From Hermatobates lingyangjiaoensis (Eukaryota > Arthropoda > Insecta > Hemiptera > Hermatobatidae): a stretch of DNA of 64,000 nt. The stretch covers positions 1,550,001 through 1,614,000 of the forward strand of contig JAPFBL010000036.1 in the NCBI GenBank assembly GCA_026182355.1, in the 5' to 3' direction. The translations under genes and the position numbers were made by a program. How positions within the stretch are numbered: the stretch's first letter is position 1; the number at the start of each line of letters is the position of its first letter. Shown piece by piece: positions 10,601 through 23,713 of this stretch. Under the pieces are notes generated by a model that made no database searches, was not told the DNA's origin, and saw nothing but the letters and a program-made list of their open reading frames with translations.

Positions 10601-13151
10601 GTTAATCCGATTGGAAGAACGTTTCATCGTCCTGTCATATGTTATGATCTTGGTTATATACAACCAGAGCGTTATTACCAACTAAGTAATATAGTCCGGG
10701 CGATATAACCAACTTGGTTTAGAGCCTAAATGTCTATCCTGCCAAGACGTCATAGTTTCCTTTCCAACAGTCTTATTAATATAAGGATTCTAACTTAATC
10801 TATTGTTCTAGATTATCCATGACAATTTGTTAAAGTTCATATCATGACTTCTTAAATAATACGAGTATGTGAAATCTAAAATTATCCTCCTTTTCTTGGG
10901 AAATTATAAAAACCTGCCTTCTTGGAGTTGACTGTTAAACCAATTTTTCTGTCGAATTGACGCCGTAGGCTCAGAGCTGACGCAATACATAAAATTAGCA
11001 CAAATATTTTCTCTTCCTTGTTCCATAAATACTATATTAAATAAAAAGAAAACCAGTTGGAATTCTAAAGTAAAATGGAATTCTTATAAATGAGTAAGAA
11101 TCCTGTCTTCATTTAAGGTTATTTTGCCAAAAGTACAATTATGAAATATATTTCCCTTTGAAATTATTTTGATTTTCATTGGACCAAACTTTCTAGATAT
11201 TTTTATTTTTATTAACGTTTTTTTTGGTTAAGATAGTTGCTGAAGTGCTCTGCATATTGTGTATAGCTGAAATTTTTAAGAGGATGTTTATTTGCATTAC
11301 TCCTAATGCCTCAGTGTGACCATTTGAATTCATTCCTGATAGTCACATGACTATATATGTTGGAGATCTTTGCCAATTTTCTCACTTTGAAAATATTGCT
11401 AATATGTTTAACACAATGATAGATTTACTCGTTCACAGATTAGGGCGTACTCTTAAAAGCACGGTCAGAACGGGCAATCTGGATGGAAATAGTTCCTCCT
11501 TATTCTTTGGATGAAATAATCATCCTCTTATGCTTGATTGAGGTAGAGTCCTTGTGAAGAATGATTTGTAGTTCAGAGTCAGTAATTAAATTATAATATC
11601 AATAAATATGTCTGAGTTATGCAATTAATTCATTAATATCTTGCTAATAGGACAGAAAAAAATTATAGCACACTGTTTCATGTATTTCAATACATGATAA
11701 GAGAGGTACGAGTACATGTATTCATTCCTTTATAAAACTAACCAATAGTTTCCCAAAGATTCTCTTCTGCAATTCCTCTTATATTTACCTTTTTTTTTTT
11801 TTTTTTTGATAAAATAAGCTAGAACAAACCAGCTGCATATATGAAATAGTTGAGGTGATAAATATGTTACATTTATAACACAATTCAAATGGATGAGTAC
11901 TTTTAATAAATAATTTCATTTTAAGAAATGCTATAATTCGATTTTAGTTTCAATTTTGGTTAAATTCTCCGTAATCGTTGCTTGAAACAGTTCAATACTA
12001 ATTATATTGAATTTATGTTTCAATATAAAAGGTTCTCAAATTGTCAGTTTGCTTGAAGTCAGTGCTTGAAATGTTCAGTATAATAAAAAATACTATCTGA
12101 GTGAAGATTTAGATTGTATGGTGTCATTTTTACATTATACTTGTGTAAATTAGTAAGAATCCTGTCTTCTGTTAGGGTTATTTTTTTTTAACCAAAAGTA
12201 CAATTACATAATATATTTGTCTTTGAAATTATTTTGATTTTTATTGAACCAGATTTTGCAGACATTTTTATTTTTCAGCCGGCTCATGTAAAAGCCTGCT
12301 TTCTTGGTTCCTCGGTGACAATTCCTATTACTGATGGGAAACTGAACCTAGGAACATGGCAAGGAATTTGGCTTTGTGAGCACAGGGACCGCGCTGGATC
12401 TAGAAAGGTAAAATTTTTGCTTCCTTGAAAGTGAACTGTAAACATGAAATAACATGAAGTACAATTAATTATTAGAACATTAATATTTTTCATATTGGGG
12501 AAAGTATTAAGCCTCCACACAATACAAAAAACTTTCTCCAATCCACACTATAACAGATTGCACAGTTAATGAATTAATATTTTTTTCTTTAGACTTGTAA
12601 TTTTTTAATATGGATATTTAACATTTTTATTGAAAAAATACTTCTTAACTTCATGTTGTAAGATGAGGTCTTTTGAGGCACATTGTCATTGTCACTCTTA
12701 AATGAATAACAGTATTTGAGAAAAAAATAATTTCGGTTTTGTTCTTTATAATGTACTTTGTATTTATTCTTTTATACATTTTATCAATTTCGCTACGATG
12801 TCAAAGCTTTAATAAATCGTATTTTAAAGTAAACATAATGTCAGTTCGTTGAAAAAAAGTTAATATTTCATTATTTGTTTCTAAAGAATTACTCAAAGTT
12901 ATAGATTTAACTTCTAAGAAATTATTGATTGAATTATAATTGTAATTGATTGTTTTCTGCTATATAAGAGCGATTCTTTTATGTTGCAATTTGAATCAGT
13001 CATTATGATAATAATGTATGTAAAATTTGTATCTGTGGTTTGTGAAAAACTCTTTTCTTTCCAGGTGATAGTCACAATAAACGGGTGTTTGAGAGACTGC
13101 AGTAGGTCTCCGTTGAGCCCAGTCTCTCCCATTGCCTCTACGAGTAGTTAA
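7525..13151 (+). CDS. YjbQ/UPF0047-family protein, last four exons (5' part missing)
   Basis: Four exons join in phase with GT/AG borders: 7525-7619, 9405-9446, 12279-12407 and 13065-13151 (TAA). Together they encode about 117 residues. Visible family hallmarks are HTSASLALNESWDPDVRDD, then YRHSCEGPDDM, then the signature block SVTIPITDGKLNLGTWQGI followed by a W-L-C-E-H-R stretch. The family forms a compact protein of about 140 residues with conserved His and acidic residues; bacterial YjbQ is annotated as a secondary thiamine-phosphate synthase, and the animal role is not settled. The first visible exon begins with two bases of a split codon, so roughly 20-40 N-terminal residues must lie in an upstream exon I could not find. 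There are no internal stops or frameshifts, so this looks like a live gene. Confidence 0.9.
9405..9446 (+). CDS. YjbQ-family exon, 14 codons
   Basis: The acceptor is TTGTTTTAG and the donor is ATG|GTAATA. It encodes GLPYRHSCEGPDDM in phase 0. It is too short to be seen as an ORF and is found only by family knowledge. Confidence 0.9.
9700..10900. other. GC-richer patch inside an intron, possible decayed retroelement
   Basis: This part of the intron is visibly less AT-rich than its surroundings, but both strands are full of stops. Minus-strand pieces such as ENVFCHSC and VITGHCG vaguely recall the RNase H/zinc-binding tail of non-LTR elements. I could not support a definite family. Confidence 0.25.
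11092..11215. repeat. Intronic copy of the sequence that precedes the 12279 exon
   Basis: From GTAAGAATCCTGTCTTC onward it matches 12152-12276 over about 125 bp with some differences. The partner copy includes the polypyrimidine tract of the next exon. This copy stops being similar where the exon would begin. Confidence 0.75.
12152..12276. repeat. Second copy of the intronic repeat, upstream of an exon
   Basis: It is a direct repeat of 11092-11215, about 1060 bp away. It ends in the TTTTTCAG acceptor used by the exon at 12279. Confidence 0.75.
12279..12407 (+). CDS. YjbQ-family exon with the signature block
   Basis: Acceptor TTTTTCAG, donor AAG|GTAAAA, 43 codons in phase 0. It begins PAHVKACFLGSS, contains TIPITDGKLNLGTWQGI, and ends RDRAGSRK. 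Confidence 0.92.
13065..13151 (+). CDS. YjbQ-family terminal exon
   Basis: The acceptor is TTTCTTTCCAG. It encodes VIVTINGCLRDC, then a Ser/Pro-rich tail ending STSS and TAA at 13149-13151. The tail is longer than in bacterial members. Confidence 0.85.
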   Translation: MIVTINGCLRDCSRSPLSPVSPIASTSS

Positions 13152-13841
13152 TACTGTTCAGTGGTCGTCTGTTTATTTGTCTACCAACACCATCGAGTCA
13201 TCTTGCAGCTGTGCCGCCCCATGCCTAGCTTCTTTACCTAACTTGCTACTTGTTTTACCTTGTCCCATCCTTTCCATATTGACCTTGTTCTAGCAGCTGC
13301 CTCCCTCCCGGCAGGTGACTCTGTGGCACTCGCCAGTCAAAGAGGTGCTCAGCTATTCTTCACCTTAGTAATAATTGGATTGAGGAAATGTTGACGCTTT
13401 CGTTACATACTCTTGTTAGTTCAATCTGGGATCAATGCAATAAGTAGACAATAGTCATCCGAGCGGACATACATTTCCCTGTAGGAGGAATCAGTTTGTT
13501 GATGCGTTATTGAGTTGCAGGATAGGGCTTGTTGCAATGCACCTTTGGTCAAAATAGTTTTCATTTTCACAGTTGTACAATCATAATATTGGGGTTCTTA
13601 ATAAAATTCACGGACAACATTTCCACTCTTGTAGAGAATGAATCACTGTTTTATTCTTTTGTCACTTTTATTATATTGGCCTAAACAGTAAAAGTGTAAG
13701 TTTAAAACAGTACTTCTAAGATGTTTTGCTTCCACTTGTAAACTGAATTTCTGTAAATAATTGATTGCGTTTTCAGTGGAGAAAATACTGTTTTAACGGT
13801 AATTTTATTAGTTATGCATGTTTTACTCACGTTTTCAATTT

Positions 13842-13990
13842 CTCTCTCGCTCTCTCTCTCTCTCTTCTTTCCTTCTACCGATTCCTTGACTTCTCCAATC
13901 TCTCCTAGGTCCCTCTCTCTCGCTCTCTTTCTTTACCAACTTTCGTCTCATTCACTATTTTTCTCTCTCCTTTCATCACTCACAATGCAC
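13842..13990. repeat. CT-rich simple repeat
   Basis: Nearly uninterrupted CT/TCTC sequence. It produces a spurious Ser/Leu-rich reading frame on the plus strand. Confidence 0.85.
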
Positions 13991-14802
13991 TGTGCTGTCA
14001 AATTGCTGTCCATAAAGGAATTCAAACGAGCTTACTGCATATTTACAAGGAAATAGTATATATAACAAATTTTACCAAAAAAAAATGTAGTAGTTATATT
14101 TAGTCTCTAGTTGATTCATTACTACTTTTCCCGCACATTTATTTGCACGCGGGCGATCCGGCCATGATTCTCTACTTATAGTATTCCCTATCGAAAGGTG
14201 CACTTTGATTTTTTTTTTATCTCAAATTTTTAATATATTTTACCTGGAACGTTTAGATTTTATTTATCCATTTTTAATAAGAATCAAAATTATATGGTGC
14301 ATTAAGTGGGATTTGATGAATACTCTCAAAATTATGTAGTGTATTGGTCATTGTCCAAATAAAACAAAAAAAATGTAAAGTTCATGTTTAAAAATGGCTC
14401 AGAGATAAAACAATGGTTGAAAGAATGGAAGCGTTTGGATGGTGGTAATAATTCGTATGGTGATATCGTATCATCAAAGTACAACAGACATTGTATAGAG
14501 CCAGAATTTCGCTGCTCTGCTCCACTTAGGCATTTTGCCTAGTCACTGCCACTGCACAACCATTTGTAAATAGTTTATAGTCAATATTTAAGAAAACTTT
14601 TTTTTGTAATTATTTTTTGTGACAGAAGTTGCGCGAGGAGTTTATATATACATATAAATATATAAATAGTGTGTATTATATCTTTATTACTTAAGGAAAG
14701 ACTTATGTATTTAACATTAATAATGAGATATTGTATAGTACAGTACTATGAAAGTACCTCATCTGTGGGGACTAGCTTTATAATTATTTTATTGTGAAGT
14801 AT

Positions 14803-14803
14803 A

Positions 14804-14841
<38 letters not shown>
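14803..14841. repeat. (TA)n microsatellite
   Basis: ATATATGTATATATA-type run of about 40 bp. No PLE-like motif was seen beside it, unlike most other TA runs in this window. Confidence 0.8.
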
Positions 14842-14845
<4 letters not shown>

Positions 14846-16839
14846 CATGAATGTATGCAACTTAAATTCATACAGTTTCCTTGCTGCGTGAAATTTGTCT
14901 ACTTTAAAAAGGGTAGCATTTAGTCCCTTTCGGAAATCCTGTCCATGATAATTTTGCTAGAAAGTGATGAACGAGAGACGGGACTCACATATGCCGCTTC
15001 ACTGCTTACCTATTGTCACTGTTAAATGATAACTCACGCTGCTTACTGTCAAAGTCAAAACTAAGGTTATTATCTCAACGTTAAACTATAGATTTGCAAG
15101 GCAAAATATAAATAAACACATTGTGATATGTCAATTTGAACTGGACACTAGAAACGCTCTTTTTCCAAGTATCACCGATTAATCTAATGATTTCACGTAA
15201 ATATTTTTTCCATTAAGACGTGATTTATTGACCACTATTTCTTATTTTAAGAAAAGCATAGCAACAGCCTGCTTTTCTTAAACATATCGAACTTCCCTAC
15301 TACTAAGAAATTTTGGGACAATTTCTTCAAAAATAGCTGGATTCTATATTTGTCTTCTGCTTAGTTTTATCAGCCATTTTGGAAAATATCAAATTATTAT
15401 TTCCAATTTAATTGATTAAATCGTCTCTTATGAGTATTTTACTCACATTCCTTCTAGCCTGCCATAAAATGTACGTACATGTTGTCTTATTAATTCAAAA
15501 TTGATTACAATTATATTGACAGTGAGGTAATAGAAGTGTACGTTTCTTTTAGAACTATTCATACGGAAAAAAATATGTTCCAATTTATTGTTATAGTGTT
15601 AACTGTGGTTTCCGTAAGAAGTATATAATAGGTTTTTTTAAAGCTTAATGTGCGTTGGTTTTTTGTTTTTATAGCACAATAGGAGTAAAAGTCGTACATT
15701 TTTAAAAATAAAATTAAACTGAATGCAATGCTTGTCCTCATATAGCCATCCTCAAATGGACAGAAATATTTTTCATTTTGTTGGAATGAAGGTAATAGTG
15801 TAAAGAATATAAAACATGTATTTCATTTGCCTGCCTACTAAACCACTCTTTAATTTAAAAAAGAAAATACAAACGCAATCAATCACAGATGTAGAATCTT
15901 GCTGTTTGTCAAGTTTTTATTCTTCTGAATACTGACTTTCATGTTGTACATTTCTTGTTAATATAATGTTTTTTAGTGTAAATACATGTTTTATTTAAAT
16001 AATTATATAAAACATGACAATGTAGGATAATGGGGCAAAGTACCGTTCCATGATCCTGCTTTTTCCCATTTCTATTTCTCCTTTGATTTTGTGCTTAGAA
16101 TTGTTAATATTTGTACAGAATCAGATTTAATTAGTCAAAGCACAAATTTTATTTGTATAAAAATTTAATGGCTTGTGATAGTTGGGTAAATAGGTACAAA
16201 GAAAATTGTCAATTTCTTGGCAATCTTACTAACTATCTTTAAATTGACTGCTTCTTAGTCTTTGTACACATATATTTTGTTTAATTCGTTACAATAATTA
16301 TTTATCATTACTGAAATGCAGCTTGATTTGCAATTGTAAATTCATATATAATCTTTAGTTAAACAATAAAATTTTTATATTATGATTGTTTTGTTATATA
16401 ATTGTAGTTAAGTTTGAAATTGATTGTACCTATTTGTTGAATATTTCAATGTTGAAATGTTACGTTGAATTAAATTAGAATATTTTGAGTTCACGTTTAA
16501 TATTCGTTACAAATTTTTGAAAAATTTTCTACAATAAAATTTATTGTTCCAGAATTGACTTTCAATTAAATACACTTCACTCTAGTAACATTCAATTAGA
16601 TTTCGCAATATTTTAGTAAATTCACTCAGCCTTTTCGTTTGATTAGTAAATTTGTATTACAGATGTTCTTCCCTAAGCTTACAACAATGGCAGTATTTGT
16701 TTCTAAAAGTTTACTAGGTTATAAACGCTGGGCCTAATAATTTGTATATTTAAAATATTTCAGTGTAAAATTTTCTGAAATCTGGTACTTCAGTTGTATT
16801 TTTTTTTAGTTTTTGGTGTCGCCTTAAATGAGTTAGTGG

Positions 16840-17190
16840 ATTAGAGGGATTCAGGAACCTCAAAAACTGTTGATGTGTCAATAACTTTTATTTATTAGTT
16901 TTTTTTATGCTCACTACATTCTACTTACTGCAAAGTAAAGGTGGATTAAGAGAACCTCAATACTAGTAAGTGAATTAAAACTAAAATCGATATTTTTTTC
17001 ATGGTCACTAAGAAGGAGGGGGGAGCCTCAAAACACCTAAATCCGTCAAAATTTCAATTTTTTTTTTATTATCGTCACCTTTGGATATATGTCAAAATAT
17101 TCTTTTTTTAAGATGACTATACTTAGAGATAGATATGTAAATGGATTCAATGAAGATAACCTCAAAACGTGTAAATCTGTCAAAATCTGA
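16840..17190. repeat. Degenerate tandem repeat, about 75-130 bp units
   Basis: The phrase CCTCAAAAC...TAAATCCGTCAAAAT followed by a T-run and a TCAC/TCACT word recurs near 16850, 16950, 17025 and 17155. A further single copy lies at about 21645. Spacing is uneven and similarity is low. Confidence 0.45.
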
Positions 17191-20055
17191 AAACATGATT
17201 TTTTTCATGTTTGCAAAACTTCACTTTTACTTCACATACATACACAAGTATAAAATTTATACATGAAAATAATTCAAATAAAATTATGATTGAAATCCAT
17301 AGTTAAATGAATAATTTATTCATATGTTTGAGTATCCAACATTTTCCATTTCTTTGTTCATTGGTCCTTTTCCATCTTTATTGGATTTAATTCGAGAGTA
17401 GATTTCACCAGTTTCAAGATTTAAGTTATTCTCCTCAAATCTTGACAGATTTTTTCTTAAGATTTCACATGAGACATATTTGACATTAGATGAAATGAAT
17501 GACAGTCTGATGTTCCATCATTGGACTGTATGATGTAGAGGTAACACCAACCAAACCCAAACAATTTCTAGAGTAATGGTTCTCAATCTTTTTTTAAAGT
17601 TTCCAAAACTTGTATTTTACCTAAGGCAGATGTAATTAAATTGTCTATATATTATTTTTTGAAAAAAATATCAAGTGTAATTTCAATTTTTGGTTAGGTG
17701 TCGTTTATTATTCGGTGCTTACTGTTATTGCTCAAGATTAGGTCTTTGAATATAGGTCACGATCACAAGTTTTTCTTCTGAGAGAGGTAAATTGTTGGAC
17801 GACGCTATTCTTGGGTAGCAGTCAGTCCCTGGTCTGTACTGTGTCAGATACTCCTTAAAAATTCCTCAATAAACTTGAGTGCCCTGTCCAAGTAGCAAAC
17901 GAGCGACATTTTACGCTCCTAGATTAGTACTACAGGTTTTTTCTTCATTTTGATACATAGTTGTGGTATCCATACACCTGTCAAGGCTCTGCAAAAAACT
18001 GGCAAGTTGAAAAACATAATACAATTTTTATTACTGTTGGAATTTGTTTGGTTAGATATTTTGTGAACTTTTTGATTTTTTGATGGACAGATATCCTCAG
18101 TAAAACATCTTGAACCGAACGAAGTTTTCCAAATGACTGCGATGGTTAATATCGTTTAGTTTTAATTGGTTTTCAAATTTTTTTGTATGATGAGTTCAGT
18201 TAGTGCATTATTATCATAATATAGAGACTTGTGTACAACGTATTTTTTTTTAGATTTGTTCTTTATAAAAATTAAATTCAGCGTATTGTTTTATCTTCAT
18301 TGTACCATCTCCTACTGTCCAGTTTTTGCTAAGAAGTTTATTAGTTTAGTATTTACAGCAAAAGGTTATTGATGTTCATGGAGTGAAGCTATGGACATGT
18401 GCGTCAATGCATCGCAGGAAAGAAACAAAAAGTTAGTCTTAGGATGTACTACACCTGAAAAATTTTGATGAGTGCATGCCAAAAATAATCTTTTGGCAAA
18501 TAAGAAAAATTAGGTATCTCGTAGTGCAGTTAACTTTGAGTTGTATTGAAAGATGAAACAAACCTCGGTTTAACTTTTTATTTAGTTTTTTCTTTTGCAG
18601 TTTGATTTTTCAACCTATCTATTACTAAAACAACAGTGATTTGCCCAGTATTTATTTGTTCATGCGTATACATCAAAAAATATTTGTTTACTCCAACATA
18701 TGGGAAAGTATGACACAAGTGTGTTAATATCTACTTGTACAATAGCAGTGTTGTTTAAGGTGCACCTTACATTATAAAATTTTGGTGTCTAAATCTAAAA
18801 TTCCTTTTGAATGTTTTTTAGGCAGTTGTCTTCGTAGTACAATCTACGATGTATGTGAATGTGATGAAGTATGTGATGATACTATATTTCCTTACATTTT
18901 GTTTGAATGTTTATTTGTTATAGTGAATTAATAATAGATGTGTGCATTATGAGTATGCATTTTAACTCTATTTCCGTATAATTAAAACAAATCAGGTCTC
19001 TCCAAGTTTTCTTAAATTGATTTACTATTTGGGTTTGTAGTGTATAAAATTAACTCTCAAAGCTACTAGTAATAGTGTCTTAACTTCAATTAGACTTAAT
19101 ACTTTGATTTCAACTAAAAATGAGTACTGTTTAAAACTTTCATGTAATGAATTTATCTAATTTTACCTTTATTTCGTATACAAAGTAAATGTAAATAGTG
19201 GTTATTATTTAATAACTGTTGAGTTAAAGTTCAAAAATAATTATTTAAATTTTTCTTGACAATCATAATTTTCTATATTCTACTAAAAACACAGTGAAAT
19301 GTGTTCGAGTTCATAATCGTTATTTTTTGGTGAAATTATTTTAATTTTGTAAGTTTAATGTGAAATTATACATATATATTACTTTGTTCTCATCATGATA
19401 CCATTGTTTAAAGTTTTATAGTAAAAATAGGTATCTTGTGTATTCCCATGAAATTTAATCTTCTAGAAGAACGAATATTCCAATTATTTTAACTCTAAAC
19501 TAGAATATTTCATACTGAGATGAATCAATGAAAACCTGGTGAGCGGAATGCAATAGATGTGGTCGTAATAGGTGCTTACTTATACTGCATGCTGTATCTA
19601 TACATGGTGATTTAATTCAGGGCTTTCAACAAGTTGAGAAACGAGTATGATGTGTTAAGTATCTGAAAAAAGAAAAAAGATTTGTAATACCGTGTGATAG
19701 GATAAACTGTTATACATCAACAATCTTTCATCGTGATATGTAAAAAGGCGAATTAAATTAGCAGTTATCACCATATAACTTTCCCTCAAACAATGAATCT
19801 GATAAATTCCTTTTTCGATTAAGTATTTCATCTAAGGTACAGCAAGGTTTGTTCGTATCTTTGAGAGTTCTAGTTTAGTATTTTTAATGAAGAAACCGAG
19901 CGTCTTTCTTCTTGAGAAAGTTATAAGGACTGTTTTTGTTCGATTTATATCCAGCTCTTCCCTTACCCATCGTTCATCCATTTGGAGAGTATGTCCTATA
20001 AGCACAAAAGCAGTACCATCAACTTATCCTTGCATATAGGAACTTTTATTATTTA
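17191..20055. other. AT-rich non-coding sequence
   Basis: No exon with a recognisable family motif, no RNA gene and no transposon end was found. Confidence 0.4.
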
Positions 20056-20165
20056 TCTAGTAATTTAAAGCTCCCAATGTAGAATGTTCGTTGTGTGGTA
20101 TCACAAAGGACCAGTCTATGTGTGCTCTCTTGTGGGACTGCTAATGAAACCTAACCTAACCTACA
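20056..20165 (+). repeat. 3'-end remnant of a non-LTR retrotransposon
   Basis: In one frame the plus strand reads NVECSLCGITKDQSM, then C-A-L-L-W-D-C and two stops. This resembles the cysteine-rich C-terminus of Jockey/I-type elements. It is followed by CCTAACCTAACCT. The same unit occurs in diverged form at 36192-36470, where a mariner scrap interrupts it. Confidence 0.5.
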
Positions 20166-21942
20166 GTATCCACAACTAATCAACAGAATAGGAGCGACAG
20201 AACACCTCCCTGAGAACAACATCGTTTAGTGGGGACGAATTTCAGTCGTGAAAGATCCTATAATTATACAAATTATTCTAATGTTAGATTGTTCTAATCT
20301 ATCTTATAGTTCCAGGATATAATATGATTGATTCAATGAATCGAAGGTGTGTCATCAAAAGCTATTTCTATATCCAAGAAGCAGCCCAAAGGAATTCCTT
20401 TATCTTAAAGAATTTTCTGTTTTGTTAACCAAAATCTCTGGAACCGATTCTGTTGATTTACCTTTTTCTCTATGCATGTTGCCCCTTGTGAAGACGATTA
20501 TTTACCAAAAACTTCTTCATTTTACTACAGATAGAAAGATTAATATTCATTGTTGCGTAATATTACTCTTACAATATTGTATATTCGATGTAAAAATAAT
20601 GAACGAATAATGAAATATTCGTTATTAGGAAATATATAACAAGACATTTTCAGTTCATTGAACCCCAAAAAAGCGTTTTAAAATTAGTAGCCATTTTGTC
20701 ATAAGAAACAAAAACGGCTTCTTTCTCAGGCTTCAATAACTATATGCCTAATTTCATCATTTTTACAGGGGCGACGTGTAGATTAGATTGATTACAACAC
20801 GTTCGCTAGACATCACCTCGTAAAATATCATAAAATATATGGTTGATTTGCGTTTGTCTTTATAGTTATAAGCGTTAAGTCTTCTTACATATATTAATTC
20901 ATTAACATCTTCAAATTTCTTTTATTAAACATTTAAACAGGAATTCTGTTTGACTTTATTGTTATAAACAAATTTTAAGTAAACAAATCCACCAAATACA
21001 GTTGACTATCCGTTGATCCAAGTTCAGTTTTCAGTTTTTTAAGCCATTTTGCGTTAATTAGAATAGCTCGACATTTGGCTAGTATTTTCACAAAATTAAT
21101 TCTTCCATAATTAGCCATTGAGCATTAAAAAGCATTTTCTTGAAATAAAATGTACTTCCTTCACGCCCATGTAATTTCAAGAGAAAAAAAAACCTGATAT
21201 TGTCAAATAGCTGTCTTTGGGTATATTTAATTACGGTACTTCAAACAATGTAGCCTATGCCGTGTACCCAAGCTTTCAAAATCAGTCATAAGTTAGAATT
21301 TTTATGTTATTACATAGTGTACCTTTCTGGTTATTGTGAAAAAAATTTTTTTTTTTATTTAGTACTGCTGTCAGTTTCATAAACTCAAAATTTCTAAACT
21401 CTAGAGTTAGTAGTTAGAAAAAAATGTTTAAAATCACATATTGGCAAAAAATGTACTTTTAAATGATACCGTCTATTGTCCAAAATTAATAGATCACATC
21501 TTCAACAAAAGGCATATTTTTTGGATAAATGTGAATATGATATATCAAAAGGTATCCCCACAAAGTAGTGTTTAGCATCCCACACACTTTTGGGTACATA
21601 CTTACAGAGGCATAATGGGAAAACGTCAAAGGACTTTGGGGACCTCAAAGAATTTAAATCCGTCAAAATCTTGAGAAATCATCATACTCTATTGATAGTA
21701 AGATAAGAATATATTCACATTTGAAAATCAAGAAAATAGAGAAACCTTATCACTTGTGCCAATGATGGAGTAAGAAACTAAAGAAATTCAGGAATGGATG
21801 TCAAGGTTTTTTTTTCATACAAAGTTGTACTTTAATTTTTTAGGTCACATAAGTAGTGATCAACGTTTAAATACAAGGGAATTGAACTGAACAAAACAAA
21901 TGTTTTGGTGGCGTATGTTCCAATTAGATTTGGTTTTGACCT
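20166..21942. other. AT-rich non-coding sequence
   Basis: No gene recognised. An 87-codon plus-strand frame at 20347-20610 has no family motif and AT-driven composition. Confidence 0.4.
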
Positions 21943-22101
21943 AAGGAAGCAATAACTATCTTTGATTATACCGTTTTTATTGTTGCTTTTAAATAAATCG
22001 TTTAGTAGTATTCCATACAGGTTTAAACATGGAACATGGTTGGCAAAAAAGGTCGTTTCAGCGTAATAACTGTATAAATTGCATCAGTAGGTACTTCTTT
22101 T
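21943..22101. repeat. Dispersed repeat, copy 1
   Basis: About 150 bp containing CAATAACTATCTTTGATTAT. It matches 23315-23475 in the same orientation. It has no coding capacity and no recognised ends. Confidence 0.8.
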
Positions 22102-23314
22102 ATGGTGTTTTAGCTATGAGATAAACAGTACAAAAAAAACTGGTATTTTGTATTGTCTGAGTATATCATTAAATAGTGTTAAGTAGACTATTAAGGTCCC
22201 GAAGTCCTGTATGTGACTTGAAGATATTGTTTGGTTTGGCGACAACCATTGGGAGATGAAGTAGAACAAGTTAAATTAATGCAGTGGATCAATTACCTTT
22301 CCAAATGTGGGTAAGTTAGCTGGCATTGACCTTAGACCATAGATAAGGAGTGGACTCGCCATTCTCTCCTGCATTATGGCTATGTTGCTTTTAAAGCTCT
22401 TAGTCTGAGCCCACCATTTTATAAAGTATATCTCCTGTCTTAACTTCTCACCCTAAAAACATTCAATATTTATTCAATTTGCTCAAAATTTAAAAGACAT
22501 TCAAGGAATAACTATTTAATAGAATGTATTAGAAAATGAATTCAGTATTCATTTTTGTTAATGTCATTTTCTTTCAATTCACTGATCATGCTATTTAATC
22601 ACAAGTATTTTTTATTGGATTACCATTCTTTTGTAGTTCTTAAGTTTCTTATTATGGAGCAAATAAAATACTTTGTTTTAAATACATTATGATTATTACG
22701 CAAAACACATTTTATCACTTTCACTAGTGCTTCCCTTTTATTTCAAAGCAGATGAAATGAAATCTCAGGCTTGATAGTATTAACACTGCATTATGCGATT
22801 CTTAAAATGACAAACTTGATAATTGTCTACACCAACTATATCTTTACTAAATTCATTACTCTTAAAATGTTCAACGCTTAGCAATAACTTTCAAACAGTC
22901 TGTATAAGTAGTTTCATATAGTAACCCTTTGGAAAAGTTGTTCACCATAGGATGTAACCAGAAACAGAGAAAATCCTTCAGAAAAGCATATTATTGCTGA
23001 AGTCACTCGAACTGGTTTGTCAGCATCATCCTGAAAAAAACATTCTATAAATCTTGGAAATTTAAAGCGTAGTTGTTAGCAAAAGTAATTGTATACCAAA
23101 AAATTTTTTTTGAGTTCTTTAGATGTAAAAGTATACTTGTTAACACAAGACCCTCATGAGCTAAATTGACTTAAACTCTATGACAAGTATTATATAAACG
23201 ACATCTTGCCCCTACAAATGACAAAGTATTCAACCAAAAGAAGTAATGGGGCTATGTCCACCATTTCAGCTGACTGACGTTTATATTTTCCCTTCAATGC
23301 AAGCATAGTGTATT

Positions 23315-23475
23315 AAGGAAACAATAACTATCTTTGATTATACCGTTTTTATTGTTGCTTTTAAATAAATGCGTTTAGTAGTATTCCAACAGTTTAAACA
23401 TGGATACATGGTTGAATAAGTTCTTTTTTTCATGTTAATAATTCTCTATAAATTCCATCAGTAGGTAGTTCTTTT
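23315..23475. repeat. Dispersed repeat, copy 2
   Basis: Direct copy of 21943-22101, about 1.37 kb away. The first 80 bp are nearly identical; the rest has small indels. Confidence 0.8.
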
Positions 23476-23713
23476 TCTCCATAAATTATGTAATTATTTC
23501 AGCAAAATCATTTAATCAATCTTAAATATAGATGTTTTTATCTAGAAATGTCACAGTCGATAAACGTGTCCCTAAAAGAAATCACTTGGTTATTGGAGAA
23601 AGAAGCTTTAAGTTCTTTTAAAGTAGCTAGAAGTTTTTAAATTTTTCCTTTGATGATAAGGTGATTTATTTTATGTACACACTTGAATGAGATATAGACC
23701 AGACCGTCTATAG

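Larger units (their letters stand above)
13152..16400 (+). other. Probable 3' UTR followed by AT-rich sequence
   Basis: The first several hundred bases after the stop are of mixed composition, consistent with a 3' UTR. AATAAA hexamers occur near 13600 and further right, but the true polyadenylation site cannot be chosen. A CT-rich microsatellite and a TA/TG run interrupt the stretch. Confidence 0.35.

Noticed and set aside
13814..14056. 80-codon plus-strand frame rich in Ser and Leu
   Set aside because: It is a translation of the CT microsatellite.
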